From an uncultured Gemmata sp. (GTDB lineage Bacteria > Planctomycetota > Planctomycetia > Gemmatales > Gemmataceae), in contig CALDUT010000003.1 in NCBI GenBank assembly GCA_937924775.1, positions 178,759 to 242,758 of the forward strand: a stretch of 64,000 bases of DNA, read 5' to 3'. The notes below the pieces were generated by a model. That model did not search any database. It had not been told where the DNA came from and was given only the letters and a program-made list of their open reading frames with translations. The position numbers were made by a program, and so were the translations under genes. Numbering within the stretch: position 1 is the first letter of the stretch; each line of letters begins with the position of its first letter. This document shows positions 1-10,542 of this stretch, piece by piece.

Positions 1-13
1 TCGGGCGATACGG

Positions 14-424
14 TCAACCTCCGGTCACGGGGCCTATTTGAGCATCGGCAACGAAAGGTTCCAATTCCGCCTCGCTCAGAGGTGTTTCGAAGCGGGCTCC
101 GAGGGCATAGTCGCCCGTTTCCAGTTGTTTGCAATGCACCACATGAATACGGATCGGCCGCATGTGGTCGCCATCGAAGGTATCCAGGAAGCCGGCGAGG
201 ACGGTTCCGGCTTCCCGCGGCTTAGGTACCAGTACGCTAATGCCGGTTGTAGAGATGTTCCACACCAGCGCCAACGATTGCGGGCCGCCGTTTTCGGCAT
301 CAAATCGGCACACGGTATTGACGGTCGGTTGGCGGCGCGGAGCTGCCCGACGCTCCGGCTGAGGCAGGGGGGCGTTTTCAGCGGTCATGGCCACCTCGTA
401 AAAGGTCCACCGATTATGTCGCAA
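14..424 (-). CDS. PilZ-domain-like protein
   Basis: ORF with RRAAPRRQP ... WNISTTGISVLVPKP ... LGARFETPLSEAEL pattern typical of PilZ domains. Confidence 0.7.
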   Translation of the reverse strand: MRHNRWTFYEVAMTAENAPLPQPERRAAPRRQPTVNTVCRFDAENGGPQSLALVWNISTTGISVLVPKPREAGTVLAGFLDTFDGDHMRPIRIHVVHCKQLETGDYALGARFETPLSEAELEPFVADAQIGPVTGG

Positions 425-511
425 GAACGCCTCGCGGTCCAGCGATCACCGACAAAAACGCAAACAAAAATGAGAGAAATTGTGGCAAGACATGAAATTT
501 TCGCTGCCATA

Positions 512-1765
512 TTACGGCAATTTCGCCGTGGGGAACTCCTCACTGTCTTCCCGCCGAACCAATCCTTGGAACGCCTCGCCCAAGGCTGATTCAATATAGG
601 GAGTCACGTTCCAGAATCGTTTGAAGTTGTAATACTCACAAATCGCCTCCCGGTTTCCCGGAGGCTCCGCGGTGCGAACAGCGCGAATCATCAGGTTCCG
701 CGGGGTGTGTTCCGTCGCGACGAATTCCACCACCTCCGTGCGGTATCCCATAATCCGCAAAGCCAACGCCCGAAAGGCTTCGGTGACCAAATCGGCGGTT
801 CGCTGCAAGAGAATCCCGTGCCGCAACAACGGGCGGAGCATGCCCCCGCCCGCGTCGCGGGAAAGTGCCCGGTTCAAATGGTGATGACAACACGGTACGC
901 ACAGTAACAACTTTGCCCCCGTGCGAACCGCGTGGGCGATGGCGTCATCGGTAGCAGTGTCACACGCATGGAGAGCCAAAACAATGTCGGTAGGAGTTTC
1001 CGTAGTACCGATGCGACCACAGGCGAAGTTCACCCCACCGGCGGCGATTTGTTCGGCCCGCTCCAGGCTTTTGCGAATCACGTCGTCGTTGATGTCGACC
1101 CCCAACACCCGCGCGGGGATACCGAGCTTTTCGTTCAAATAATAATGAGCGGCCAAGGTGAGGTAGCTGGCCCCGCAACCGCAATCGAGAATCTCAACGG
1201 GACGGCCCAACCGGTCGAGGTGAGTATCCGGAAGCACATGCCGGAGTTGTTTCAGAAACTCGTTGATCTGTGTGAATTTGGCCCGCATCGAGGGGCGAAT
1301 CCGCCCCTCGGCGGTTGCAATCCCCATCACTTCCAACAAATGATCGGCTTCCCCTTCAGGTAATGGAACATCTTTCACACGATTGTGGCTCTGTTCGTCG
1401 CTTGCGCGGGGTTCGGCCATCCGGTGCCGACCGATGTGGACCCGCCCTTTGCGGCTTGTGCGAATGTCGATTTCCTCCATCCGGGTGGAAATATGGATCG
1501 CGGCAAACCCGATGCGGAGTAATTCGACCAGCGGTTCATCAATTTCCCCGGCCAAAAAGTTCTTGGTGACCACTTTTTTAGCACTGTGGTAAGCGAGTTG
1601 AACATACCGCTGGCCGCGAAGCTCCACCGGCCGCACAACAATACGGACCCACGCCGTGGCTGATCCCCGGGTGGCGCCGGCGAAGGTCGCCCGGCTGAAA
1701 TCCGGGCTCAGAAGATGAGTTTTGAGTATTTCGAGCAGTTCGTCGCGTGTGGGATTTTTCCGCAT
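512..1765 (-). CDS. Class I SAM-dependent methyltransferase (Methyltransf_32/METTL25-like)
   Basis: ILDCGCGASYLTLAAHYYL, VLGVDIND, VLALHACDTATDDAI, VPCCHHHLNR motifs; internal Met start avoids overlap with asnS. Confidence 0.75.
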   Translation of the reverse strand: MRKNPTRDELLEILKTHLLSPDFSRATFAGATRGSATAWVRIVVRPVELRGQRYVQLAYHSAKKVVTKNFLAGEIDEPLVELLRIGFAAIHISTRMEEIDIRTSRKGRVHIGRHRMAEPRASDEQSHNRVKDVPLPEGEADHLLEVMGIATAEGRIRPSMRAKFTQINEFLKQLRHVLPDTHLDRLGRPVEILDCGCGASYLTLAAHYYLNEKLGIPARVLGVDINDDVIRKSLERAEQIAAGGVNFACGRIGTTETPTDIVLALHACDTATDDAIAHAVRTGAKLLLCVPCCHHHLNRALSRDAGGGMLRPLLRHGILLQRTADLVTEAFRALALRIMGYRTEVVEFVATEHTPRNLMIRAVRTAEPPGNREAICEYYNFKRFWNVTPYIESALGEAFQGLVRREDSEEFPTAKLP

Positions 1766-1787
1766 GCAAACATTGTAACGGGTCGGT

Positions 1788-3185
1788 TCAAAATGCGGCA
1801 TGGCCCGGCGTTCGCGGGAACGGAATCACATCGCGAATGTTTGATAAGCCGCTGAGAAACAGAATCGTCCGCTCCAAACCCAAACCGAACCCACTGTGTG
1901 GTACCGTGCCATAGCGGCGCAAATCACAGTACCACTGATAGCCTTCGGGGTTAAGCCCCTGCTCGTGCATGCGCTGTTCCAGGACATCGAGCCGGTCCTC
2001 CCGTTGGCTGCCGCCAATGATTTCGCCGACCCCCGGCACCAGAACATCCATGGCCCGAACAGTTTTCCCATCGTCGTTCACTTTCATGTAGAATGGTTTG
2101 AGTGTTCGCGGATAATCGTAAAGAATGACGGGGCATCGGAAATACTGCTCAGCCAGATAGCGTTCGTGTTCGCTTTGCAGGTCATTCCCCCACGCCACCG
2201 GAAACTCCCACGACCGGCCGCTTTTGAGGAGAATGTCGATCGCGTCGGTATACGGCACCCGTTGAAAGGGGTTATGAAGAACGTTTTCCAGTTTCTCGAA
2301 CAGGCCTTTATTATTCTCCAATCGTTCCGCGAAGAACCTCAGGTCTTCCAGGCAATATTTCAACGCATCGGCAATGATGCGTTTGAGGAAGGCTTCGGCT
2401 AAGTCCATATTGTCCGGTAATTCATAGAAGGCCATTTCCGGTTCAACCATCCAAAACTCGGCGAGATGCCGCGGGGTGTTGGAATTTTCGGCCCGGAAAG
2501 TGGGGCCAAACGTGTAAATCTTGCCTAACGCACAAGCGTAAGCCTCTCCTTGCAACTGCCCGCTGACGGTCAGATACGCCGGTTTCCCGAAGAAGTCTTG
2601 GGTGAAGTCCGTTTGGCCATCCACTTTCGGAAGAGCGTCTGGGTCTAGCGTGGTCACGCGGAATAAGGCCCCGGCCCCCTCACAATCGCTGGTCGTAATA
2701 ATCGGTGTATGAACATAATAAAAACCACGTTCATGAAAGAACTGATGAATCGACATCGACACCTGATGCCGCAACCGTGTCACCGCGCCGAAGGTATTTG
2801 TCCGCGGTCGCAAATGGGCGATCTCGCGGAGGAATTCGAAACTGTGCCCCTTCTTTTGCAGCGGATAGGTTTCCGGGTCGGCATCCCCGAGTAATTCCAC
2901 GCGGCTGGCATGGACTTCTGTGGGCTGCTTGGCCGCGGGGGAGGCTTTCACCTCACCCTCAATCGTCACGCTGGCCCCGGTGTGCAGATGCTTCACCACC
3001 GATTCGTAATTTGGCAACTCCGCGGCGGCGATGATCTGCACATTGCCTTGACACGAACCATCGTTCAGCTCAAGGAAGCTAAAACCACCTTTGGAATCGC
3101 GCCGTGTCCGTACCCATCCTTGCAGTTTCACCGTTTTGCCAATCGACTCTGGCTGACGTGCCGCGGCTACTGAGATCTTTTCCAT
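1788..3185 (-). CDS. asnS: Asparaginyl-tRNA synthetase
   Basis: N-terminal OB fold ([26 protein letters not shown]), class II aaRS motifs ([54 protein letters not shown]). Confidence 0.95.
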   Translation of the reverse strand: MEKISVAAARQPESIGKTVKLQGWVRTRRDSKGGFSFLELNDGSCQGNVQIIAAAELPNYESVVKHLHTGASVTIEGEVKASPAAKQPTEVHASRVELLGDADPETYPLQKKGHSFEFLREIAHLRPRTNTFGAVTRLRHQVSMSIHQFFHERGFYYVHTPIITTSDCEGAGALFRVTTLDPDALPKVDGQTDFTQDFFGKPAYLTVSGQLQGEAYACALGKIYTFGPTFRAENSNTPRHLAEFWMVEPEMAFYELPDNMDLAEAFLKRIIADALKYCLEDLRFFAERLENNKGLFEKLENVLHNPFQRVPYTDAIDILLKSGRSWEFPVAWGNDLQSEHERYLAEQYFRCPVILYDYPRTLKPFYMKVNDDGKTVRAMDVLVPGVGEIIGGSQREDRLDVLEQRMHEQGLNPEGYQWYCDLRRYGTVPHSGFGLGLERTILFLSGLSNIRDVIPFPRTPGHAAF

Positions 3186-3299
3186 CCCGACACTCCTCAC
3201 GAGAAATGTCCCCCAATTATCGCAACCGGTTCCGTTCGCCGTCATCAGAAAACGGAAGTCGTTACAGATTATGAACTTACGAATATATTGCACGCAACA

Positions 3300-4292
3300 T
3301 CAGTTAACGACATTACGAATCGGCTCTCCGAAAAGAGCCCGGCGGACGGTCCGCGCCGCTTTCACGCGAATATCCAGCAAACCTTCCTCCGAATAAAAGG
3401 CCGCGTGGGGATTGAGAATGACCCGATCATGGCAAGGATCGTTCGGATCGCGCCACGCGACCACCAAAGGATGATCGGGTGGGGGCGGCTCACCGGGCAG
3501 TACGTCGAGGCCCGCACCGGCCAATGGGCCGCGGCGAATAGCCTCAGGGATCGCCGCAGTATCGACGGTCGCCCCGCGGGAAGTGTTCACTAAGTAGGAA
3601 CCCGAGGGCATCAACGCTAGCGCCCGGGCATCGACGATGTGCCGGGTTTCGTCGGTCAACGGGCAGTGTAAACTCAGAACAAACACCTGCTGCAACAATT
3701 CTTCGAATTTCTCGACACGACGAACGCCCAACGCCTTGTCGTAACCATCCCGAACGTACGGATCATAGAAGGCGACATCCATACCTAACGCCTTCGCCCG
3801 TAGGGCCGCCGCTGTTCCGATACGCCCCAAGCCAATGATTCCAAATACCCGCCCGCGCAACCGCCGCAGAGGGACGGCCTGCATATAGTTCCACTCCCCC
3901 GCTTGCCGTTGTAAACGCCGGTTCAGAAAGGCGATCCCGCGCGTCAAGGCCAGCATCAGCCCAATAGCCGAGTCCGCCACTTCTTCTGTGCCGTAATCGG
4001 GCACATTGGCCACGGGAATACCCCGGGCCCGCGCCGCGACACAATCGACGTTATCGTATCCCACACCACAGCGGATAAGCAGCTTGCACTTCTGCAACCG
4101 CGTGATAATCCGCTCAGAAATCGTAATATTGTGGTAAATCATCAAGGCATCGGCTTGTTCGACGTGGCCGATCAGTTCGTCTTCTCGCGAAGCCCCCAGC
4201 GAGACAATAGTGGCCACATCGCCCAGAATTTCCCGCTCTGGGGCCATAGCATCGGTGATGAAATCGGCGATAACAACCTGAAAACGCGACAT
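3300..4292 (-). CDS. D-isomer-specific 2-hydroxyacid dehydrogenase, C-terminal-binding-protein-like
   Basis: NAD-binding GIIGLGRIGTAAALRAKALGM, LHCPLTDETRHIVDARALALMPSGSYLVNTSRGATVD, GLDVLPGEPP. Confidence 0.9.
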   Translation of the reverse strand: MSRFQVVIADFITDAMAPEREILGDVATIVSLGASREDELIGHVEQADALMIYHNITISERIITRLQKCKLLIRCGVGYDNVDCVAARARGIPVANVPDYGTEEVADSAIGLMLALTRGIAFLNRRLQRQAGEWNYMQAVPLRRLRGRVFGIIGLGRIGTAAALRAKALGMDVAFYDPYVRDGYDKALGVRRVEKFEELLQQVFVLSLHCPLTDETRHIVDARALALMPSGSYLVNTSRGATVDTAAIPEAIRRGPLAGAGLDVLPGEPPPPDHPLVVAWRDPNDPCHDRVILNPHAAFYSEEGLLDIRVKAARTVRRALFGEPIRNVVN

Positions 4293-4411
4293 GCCCACTG
4301 GCCTGGCCTCGCTGTTGTACAGAAATTCTGCGGAGATTATTTCCGTTGTATCTCCCCACGCGGGGAAAGCTACTAGCATGAAGGTATCCGCGCAAAGAAG
4401 GCTTTTGATCT

Positions 4412-4936
4412 ATGCTTCGTCGTTCCCGTGCCCGTGAAGTTGTGCTGCAATTGCTGTTCCAATGGGACCAAAACCCCACCCCCACCCCCCGCGCCGCGTT
4501 GGTGGAATTTGCCCGCGAACGCTTATTGGGCAATGAAACCCTGGTCGTCTACGCCCTCGGCTTATTCGATGGCGTGGTGACGCATCGAGACCGCATCGAC
4601 CCCATCCTCAGCCAAACCGCCACCAACTGGCGGTTGAGCCGGATGATGCCGGTGGACCGCAATGTGTTGCGCTTGGGCACCTATGAGCTACTTTTCGACC
4701 CTCAGGGCCAACCGGTGGAAGTTGTGATCAACGAAGCGATTGAGTTGTCTCGGCGGTTTGGTACCGAAGAATCCCCCGCCTTCGTCAATGGCATTCTGGA
4801 TAAGGTCGCCCAACTCAAAGCTGGCCGGACAACCGCTTCCGGTGGAGCGAATCCCGCCACCATCGCCGAAGCCCCCGGCACCGCCCCAACAGTCCTTGAG
4901 CCGGCCTCCCATCCGCCCGATCCCGCCCACTCGTGA
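4412..4936 (+). CDS. nusB: Transcription antitermination factor NusB
   Basis: RRSRAREVVLQLLFQWD ... INEAIELSRRFGTEESPAFVNGILDKVA. Confidence 0.93.
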   Translation: MLRRSRAREVVLQLLFQWDQNPTPTPRAALVEFARERLLGNETLVVYALGLFDGVVTHRDRIDPILSQTATNWRLSRMMPVDRNVLRLGTYELLFDPQGQPVEVVINEAIELSRRFGTEESPAFVNGILDKVAQLKAGRTTASGGANPATIAEAPGTAPTVLEPASHPPDPAHS

Positions 4937-5010
4937 CAGAGGGTTCCCCCGATAATGCACCCAATGCCTTGTTATTTCGGAGGGAACTTGATTCCACCGA
5001 CGTTTGAAGG

Positions 5011-5919
5011 ATGGTTCACCTGATGCCCCGGCAGGCTCCGTTCACCTGGTTGTGTGGTCAGATCGCAGGGTTGGCCCGCACGCGGGTGGTCGATTTGCAC
5101 ATCCATAGTACGGCCAGCGATGGCGAATACACCCCCAGCCAGGTCATCGCCCAAGCCCGTCGTGCCGGGCTATCCGCCGTGGCTATCACCGATCACGACA
5201 CGCTTGCCGGTTGGGCCGAAGCCCGACAGGCGGTGGGCGGGACCCTCAGCTTCATACCTGGTGTGGAAATCAGTACAGATTTTGAACAGCGCGAACTCCA
5301 CCTACTCGGCTACTTCCTCCGCGACGATCACCCCGGCCTCAATGCAGCGCTAGCTCGCCTTCAACAATCACGCCACGAGCGCTTCCGCGACTGGATTGGC
5401 CAATTGGCTCAAAGTGGTATCCGCCTTCCGGAAGATCGCGTGCAGTTGGTGGAGCGTTCGACCAGCAGCTTAGGCCGCAGGCATGTCGCGAAGTTGTTAG
5501 TCAGTTGTGGGAAAGCCCGATCGTCCGTCGAAGCCTTTCGCCGCTATGTCCAACCGTTAGCGAAACAGGTCCTGCCCAAGAGCCTTGTCCCCATCGCCCA
5601 GGCCATCGAACTGGTTCATGCGGCCGGAGGGATCACTTCGTTGGCTCATCCGCCAACGGATTGGGGCGAAAGGGAGTTTCTCTGCCTTCGCGAATTGGGG
5701 TTGGACGCTCTCGAAGCCGTTTACCCCCGGGGGCGTCGTTCTCCCAGAGTTCCCTGGCGGCTATTGGCCTCCCAATTGGGTTTAGCGGTCACGGGGGGAA
5801 GTGATTGTCACGGCCCCGGGTCGCCGCAACGGTCCATCGGTTCCTACGGCATTCATCCGGGGGAACTGGTCGCACTCCAGCAACGACGGAACCGCCATAC
5901 GATTTGCGCCGGTCGGTAA
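5011..5919 (+). CDS. PHP-domain phosphoesterase (YciV/RNase AM-like)
   Basis: VVDLHIHSTASDGEYTPSQVIAQARRAGLSAVAITDHDTLAGW, GVEISTDF, TGGSDCHGP. Confidence 0.9.
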   Translation: MVHLMPRQAPFTWLCGQIAGLARTRVVDLHIHSTASDGEYTPSQVIAQARRAGLSAVAITDHDTLAGWAEARQAVGGTLSFIPGVEISTDFEQRELHLLGYFLRDDHPGLNAALARLQQSRHERFRDWIGQLAQSGIRLPEDRVQLVERSTSSLGRRHVAKLLVSCGKARSSVEAFRRYVQPLAKQVLPKSLVPIAQAIELVHAAGGITSLAHPPTDWGEREFLCLRELGLDALEAVYPRGRRSPRVPWRLLASQLGLAVTGGSDCHGPGSPQRSIGSYGIHPGELVALQQRRNRHTICAGR

Positions 5920-6087
5920 GCCGGGAAGGGTTATTCGCAAGGTAACTTGGTCCTCCGGGATTGTTTTTCGGCCTTCGGCGCGAATCGGTGGCAACGCGGC
6001 CAGTCGCGTGCCATAGTGTTAGTGCCCGCTGCATGGACGGGGACGGGCCTCGGCCCAAGGCGGGCAGCACCGCAAGGACTTGCGCCG

Positions 6088-6780
6088 ATGAGACGCTTCT
6101 TGCTCACCGCCTTCTTGGCGGTGCCCCTGTTCCTGACCCCCACCCCGACGGTCAGTGCGGCTGGACCTCCCGATTGCCGAGGTTTTGGTTGTGGGGGAAT
6201 CTGTCTACGGCTATTCTCAAATTTGCATCAGAATGGCCCCTTGTTCAACTACGGCCCTTACTACGGTTACTACCCCTTCAAACCGTATGGTCCGTGGGAT
6301 GAGTATTTGCGTTACGATCCGTTCTTCTACGGCGACCCTTATCGCGAGTGGGGAACATATGTTCCGCCCACTTATCCGAGCCACAAGTTGAAGGAGAAAC
6401 CCACTGGCGACAACATGTACGGTTGGAAGAAGGGATTGGGTGAACACCTCGGAGGTGGTGTTTCGCGCCCTGGTTGGTTCAATGGACCTCACCTGTTCCC
6501 CCGTCTTGGGTGCAACAGTTGTGGCTTTTGGCATGCTTGTTGGTTACGGGGCGGGTGGTTCCGCGGTCACGTCTGGCTACACGGCGGTTTTGGTCACCAG
6601 CTTCGCCCCGGATGTGTCAGTTGCGGCGCTGTGGCGGTAGCTGCTCCTGCCGAACCGACAGGTGATGCTCTGGCCCGCTACTCGGGCATTGGTACGCCGA
6701 CGCAATCTGCCGTGTTTTACACTAACACGCCGACCCTCGACCCCAGCTTCGAGTTGATCTCCACTGCGGGCCAGAAATGA
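6088..6780 (+). CDS. Secreted Gly/Tyr/Cys-rich hypothetical protein
   Basis: Signal peptide MRRFLLTAFLAVPLFLTPTPTVSAA; Tyr/Pro/Gly-rich and Cys-rich low-complexity body. Confidence 0.65.
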   Translation: MRRFLLTAFLAVPLFLTPTPTVSAAGPPDCRGFGCGGICLRLFSNLHQNGPLFNYGPYYGYYPFKPYGPWDEYLRYDPFFYGDPYREWGTYVPPTYPSHKLKEKPTGDNMYGWKKGLGEHLGGGVSRPGWFNGPHLFPRLGCNSCGFWHACWLRGGWFRGHVWLHGGFGHQLRPGCVSCGAVAVAAPAEPTGDALARYSGIGTPTQSAVFYTNTPTLDPSFELISTAGQK

Positions 6781-6930
6781 GTCCAGCGTTGAGTGGATTC
6801 GCATAATCTTGATCTTGATCTGTCCGTGCTAACGATAACTTTGCAATTTCGCAAACACACTGAGCCTATGTCAACTCGGTGCTTCTCACATGGAGGTGCA
6901 TCGAGGATTCCACGGAAAGGACCCAGCGCG

Positions 6931-7392
6931 ATGAAACTGTTCCGTCATTGTCTCATGATGACCACTATTGGGTTGGGCCTTACAGTCTCGGCCAACCGAG
7001 TGCTGGCCAACGATCCATCCAGCCCGGCTCCGCCCCTGTACGGCCCATCGCCGAGCCCCTACAGCCCGGCTCCTTCCACTCTAGCTCGTGCGATCGCATC
7101 GCATTTCCACCACGAACCGAAGCAAGGGCCGCATTTTCCACAACTGCGGGCGCGGTTGCAGAACTTTCACCTGCTCCACAAACCTAACCTGCCGGTCTTT
7201 CAAGCGGCTCCATGGTATCAGTATTGGCCCTACGATGCCCATTTCTTGACGCCCGCGCCGATCAGTGGGCCGTTTTATGGCCCGCCGATGACAGGGAATT
7301 TTCCGGTTAACCCCTACTTCCCCCACCCGGTCGCTCCGGCGGGGGGGCAGCCACAGGTTCCACCGCCTTCACCGCCGCTTTCGGCCAAGTAG
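6931..7392 (+). CDS. Secreted Pro/His/Tyr-rich hypothetical protein
   Basis: Signal peptide MKLFRHCLMMTTIGLGLTVSANRVLA; Pro-rich body; followed by an intrinsic terminator. Confidence 0.65.
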   Translation: MKLFRHCLMMTTIGLGLTVSANRVLANDPSSPAPPLYGPSPSPYSPAPSTLARAIASHFHHEPKQGPHFPQLRARLQNFHLLHKPNLPVFQAAPWYQYWPYDAHFLTPAPISGPFYGPPMTGNFPVNPYFPHPVAPAGGQPQVPPPSPPLSAK

Positions 7393-7420
7393 TGTTCAAA
7401 ATTTGATCACACGCACGAGT

Positions 7421-7459
7421 GGTTGCAGGAATCAGTTTTCCTGCAACCTGTTCGTTTTT
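7421..7459 (+). terminator. Rho-independent terminator
   Basis: Perfect 10-bp stem GGTTGCAGGA/TCCTGCAACC followed by TGTTCGTTTTT. Confidence 0.85.
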
Positions 7460-7591
7460 GATCCTGCAGGAATTGAGCCGAAGCCCTAGCATCTCGCGTA
7501 AGAGGAGTTAGGATAAGTGTACTAAGTTTCGGCGGGTTTGCCGTTAAATCATTGGTGTTGTTCGATTTGTCGATGCCATGAGGCCACAATC

Positions 7592-8005
7592 ATGACGAAC
7601 GGTTACTTGGGAGAGCTGGTCCCTGTCGGAGGCGGGGATGCGATCCCGTTGGTCAGTGAGGTGATGACCATTGGCCGCCGGGAATCGTGTGACATTTGTC
7701 TGAAATATCAAAACATTTCTGGGACTCACTGTGAGCTTTCGCTCCGCAACGGGGTTTGGCACATTCGCGATCTTAATAGCACTAATGGTATCAAGGTCAA
7801 TGGCGAGCGGACGCTCCGCCGTCCATTGCGGCCGGGAGATGAAATCGACATCGCCAAACATAAATACATTATTCACTATCAAATCTCGCCAGGAACTAAG
7901 CTCGACGAAGTGTTTGAAGAAGAGGAAAACCCGTTTGGTCAATCCCTGTTGGAGAAAGCCGGTTTGGAGAAACCCAAGCGACCGCCCCAGCAAGGACGCA
8001 AGTAG
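7592..8005 (+). CDS. FHA-domain protein
   Basis: TIGRRESCDICLKYQNISGTHCELSLRNGVWHIRDLNSTNGIKVNGER is a canonical FHA core. Confidence 0.9.
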   Translation: MTNGYLGELVPVGGGDAIPLVSEVMTIGRRESCDICLKYQNISGTHCELSLRNGVWHIRDLNSTNGIKVNGERTLRRPLRPGDEIDIAKHKYIIHYQISPGTKLDEVFEEEENPFGQSLLEKAGLEKPKRPPQQGRK

Positions 8006-8199
8006 TCACCGGACAAGGACTTCATGCATACGGAGCGACCAAAGTCCTTCAGGATTTCGCAACTTAGGTGCAAGTATTTATTTGACAAAGACTTAGTAAC
8101 GATTACGACATCCCGCGGGCAAATCGGGGGGGCTACCGACGCAACCGCCAGACCCACCTTATTCCCCCTCGGTGGGCTGCTTCTTTTGGAGAATTTACG

Positions 8200-8991
8200 A
8201 TGGCCCAGACACTCGCTGGTCAGGTTGCCCTCGTGACCGGGGCTTCGTCAGGAATTGGTCGGGCTTGTGCGATCCAATTGGCCGAGGCAGGAGCGGATGT
8301 CGCTCTGAACTATCTGACAATGCCCGAAGGAGCTGAATCCGCAGCCCAGGAGATCGAAAAGCGGGGTCGCCGCGCCCGGCTTTTTCGCGTCGATATTTCC
8401 GACCAAGCCGCGGTCGAGCAGATGGTCGCCGACACGGTCGCCCAGCTTGGACGCGTCGACATCTTCGTTTCCTCCGCGGTCTACAGCGATCGGGAACCTT
8501 TTCTCACCGCAAATATGGAGGGTTTCCGCAAAACCATTGATGTCAGCATGTGGGGAGCCGTCTACGCCTTACGAGCCACTTGTAACCAGATGGTGAAACA
8601 GGGCCAAGGGGGATCGGTCGTTATCGTGAGTAGCCCACATGCTCAAATCGCCTTTCCCAACTGCATGGCTTACAACATGGCTAAAGCCGCGACCGATCAA
8701 ATGATGCGGACGGCCGCGACTGAGCTGTTGGCCCACAAGATCCGCGTCAATGCCGTTTACCCTGGTTGGACGGACACTCCGGGCGAACGCAAGTTCTTCT
8801 CCGACGAAGCGATTCAGAAAGCCGGGGCAGCATTGCCGTGGGGGCGACTGGCGAGCGTCGAAGAAATCGCCCGAGCGGTGTTGTTTCTCGCAGAACCCGG
8901 TTCCGACTACATCACCGGGACGATTCTGCACGTTGATGGCGGATTATTCCTCCCGTGGTGGTCCAAACGCGGCAGCGGCGACAGTCTCTAG
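8200..8991 (+). CDS. SDR family oxidoreductase (glucose 1-dehydrogenase-like)
   Basis: VTGASSGIGRACAIQLAEAGADVALNY, S...YNMAKAA catalytic motif, ITGTILHVDGGL. Confidence 0.92.
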   Translation: MAQTLAGQVALVTGASSGIGRACAIQLAEAGADVALNYLTMPEGAESAAQEIEKRGRRARLFRVDISDQAAVEQMVADTVAQLGRVDIFVSSAVYSDREPFLTANMEGFRKTIDVSMWGAVYALRATCNQMVKQGQGGSVVIVSSPHAQIAFPNCMAYNMAKAATDQMMRTAATELLAHKIRVNAVYPGWTDTPGERKFFSDEAIQKAGAALPWGRLASVEEIARAVLFLAEPGSDYITGTILHVDGGLFLPWWSKRGSGDSL

Positions 8992-9271
8992 GCTCCAATA
9001 GCCCCACAGCCCCGCAGATTTTCTGTCCTGACTGTGACGGTATTCCCGCCCAACGGTCCTAACATCCAAGGGGCTGCCAACCCCTGCGGATTCTTGCTGG
9101 AACGACAACGCACAACGGTCAGCGACCACTGGTGGCAGGCTAGCGCGAGCGAGTAGAAACTGGGAATTTGTAAAGACTTACGGTAGATTGGGTGTACCTT
9201 CAACGCCGCTGGGTGGGATCTGCGTATTCTCCGCAATCGCGGACCACCGGCGGTCTCTCCCGGAGGTTACC

Positions 9272-9448
9272 ATGAACCACAGTGCGAAAAAACAGCACCA
9301 CGAATTGGCCCGCAAAAAGCACAAGCACGAATTGCAGAGCCACGCCCGCGAAGCCGCGCGACGCCAACGATCGCTCTTGCCCCTATGGTTCCTGATTGCC
9401 GGCTTGGTGGTCATAGCCACCGGCATTCTCATGATTTCATTCTTCTGA
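9272..9448 (+). CDS. Small Lys/His-rich single-pass membrane protein
   Basis: 59-codon ORF (58 residues plus stop), charged N-terminus then LLPLWFLIAGLVVIATGILMISFF; RBS-like cggaggt upstream. Confidence 0.55.
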   Translation: MNHSAKKQHHELARKKHKHELQSHAREAARRQRSLLPLWFLIAGLVVIATGILMISFF

Positions 9449-9569
9449 TTGTCCGCAGATTTTTATACTTTTTTATACTGCCGAGTATTCAGAGACCATC
9501 GGCTTCCTCCGTGTGGCGGAGGCTGTTGCAACGGCAGCATCTTTCTTCAAGATCGCCACCCCACCGGGG

Positions 9570-10418
9570 CTAGGCGAGTTGCGACTCCAACCAACTGAGG
9601 GTGTCGGCGAACCACGGATGCTGCTCGTCCTCAAATTCGAGGGTGTGATGCGTCTTCGAATACTCGCGGATTTGTACCGGACCGGGAAACCGCCGCACAA
9701 AGGCCGCGGTGTGGGTGTTGTCGAGAATGCGGTCTTGCTCGGCCAGGAGCAGAAGTGTCGGTATTTCGACACAGCGCGCAGCCCGTTGCAAGTAAATGTC
9801 GAGAGCAAAGCTATTGAACAAAAACCGGGCCGTGGCCCAGCGCAGGCCGATCGCGTCGTGGTCGATATACTGCTGCCACGATGCGGACCCGGTGAATAGC
9901 TCTGGTTCATTGAGCGGGATGGGAAAAGCTCGCCACGGCCGCAACACGCGGGCCAGAGCGATCCGCATACGCCGCCCAAACGGTGGTGCAATCCGGGCTA
10001 CCAGCCCCGGGCAGAGCAAGACCAGACCATCGATCAGGTTGGGCCGGCGGTAGGGCAACCCAACGGCGAGTTTTCCTCCCCAGGAGATACCGCCCACAAA
10101 CACTGGCAACCAGCCGCGCTCCGCACGCCGATATTGAATGAATTCCGCGACATCATCCAGCAGGCGGCGAAACGCGGGAGCATCACCCCGATGCGCGGTG
10201 TTCAACCCGGCCCCACGACGATCGAGAAAGTCGACCTCAAACCCGTTTCGAGCGAACTTTTCACAAGATCGGGCATACCACGCCCCATGGCTGCGGATGC
10301 CGTGGACGAAGACCAACCGCGCCTTCGGCCAACCGACAGCCGGATAGTGACGATAATAGAACGGGTAACCATCGGACGCACGAAATTGGGCAAGCACAGG
10401 CATGGCCGAAATGACCAC
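9570..10418 (-). CDS. Alpha/beta hydrolase (monoacylglycerol-lipase-like)
   Basis: LVFVHGIRSHGAWY, VFVGGISWGGKLA (GxSxG), D and H near C-terminus. Confidence 0.85.
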   Translation of the reverse strand: MVISAMPVLAQFRASDGYPFYYRHYPAVGWPKARLVFVHGIRSHGAWYARSCEKFARNGFEVDFLDRRGAGLNTAHRGDAPAFRRLLDDVAEFIQYRRAERGWLPVFVGGISWGGKLAVGLPYRRPNLIDGLVLLCPGLVARIAPPFGRRMRIALARVLRPWRAFPIPLNEPELFTGSASWQQYIDHDAIGLRWATARFLFNSFALDIYLQRAARCVEIPTLLLLAEQDRILDNTHTAAFVRRFPGPVQIREYSKTHHTLEFEDEQHPWFADTLSWLESQLA

Positions 10419-10542
10419 GGAGGTTAAACAAACGGCGGACTGGTCCTGAGAATTCCTGTCTGGCAGAAAATTTTTGTTATTGGTTGAATATCGCCAAGTT
10501 CCCTGGAATGGCGAGAGCTGGTTCCGGAACTTGCGTGTGGGG

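Noticed and set aside
38-589. 183-aa plus-strand ORF
   Set aside because: Antisense to the PilZ-like and methyltransferase genes, no domain signal
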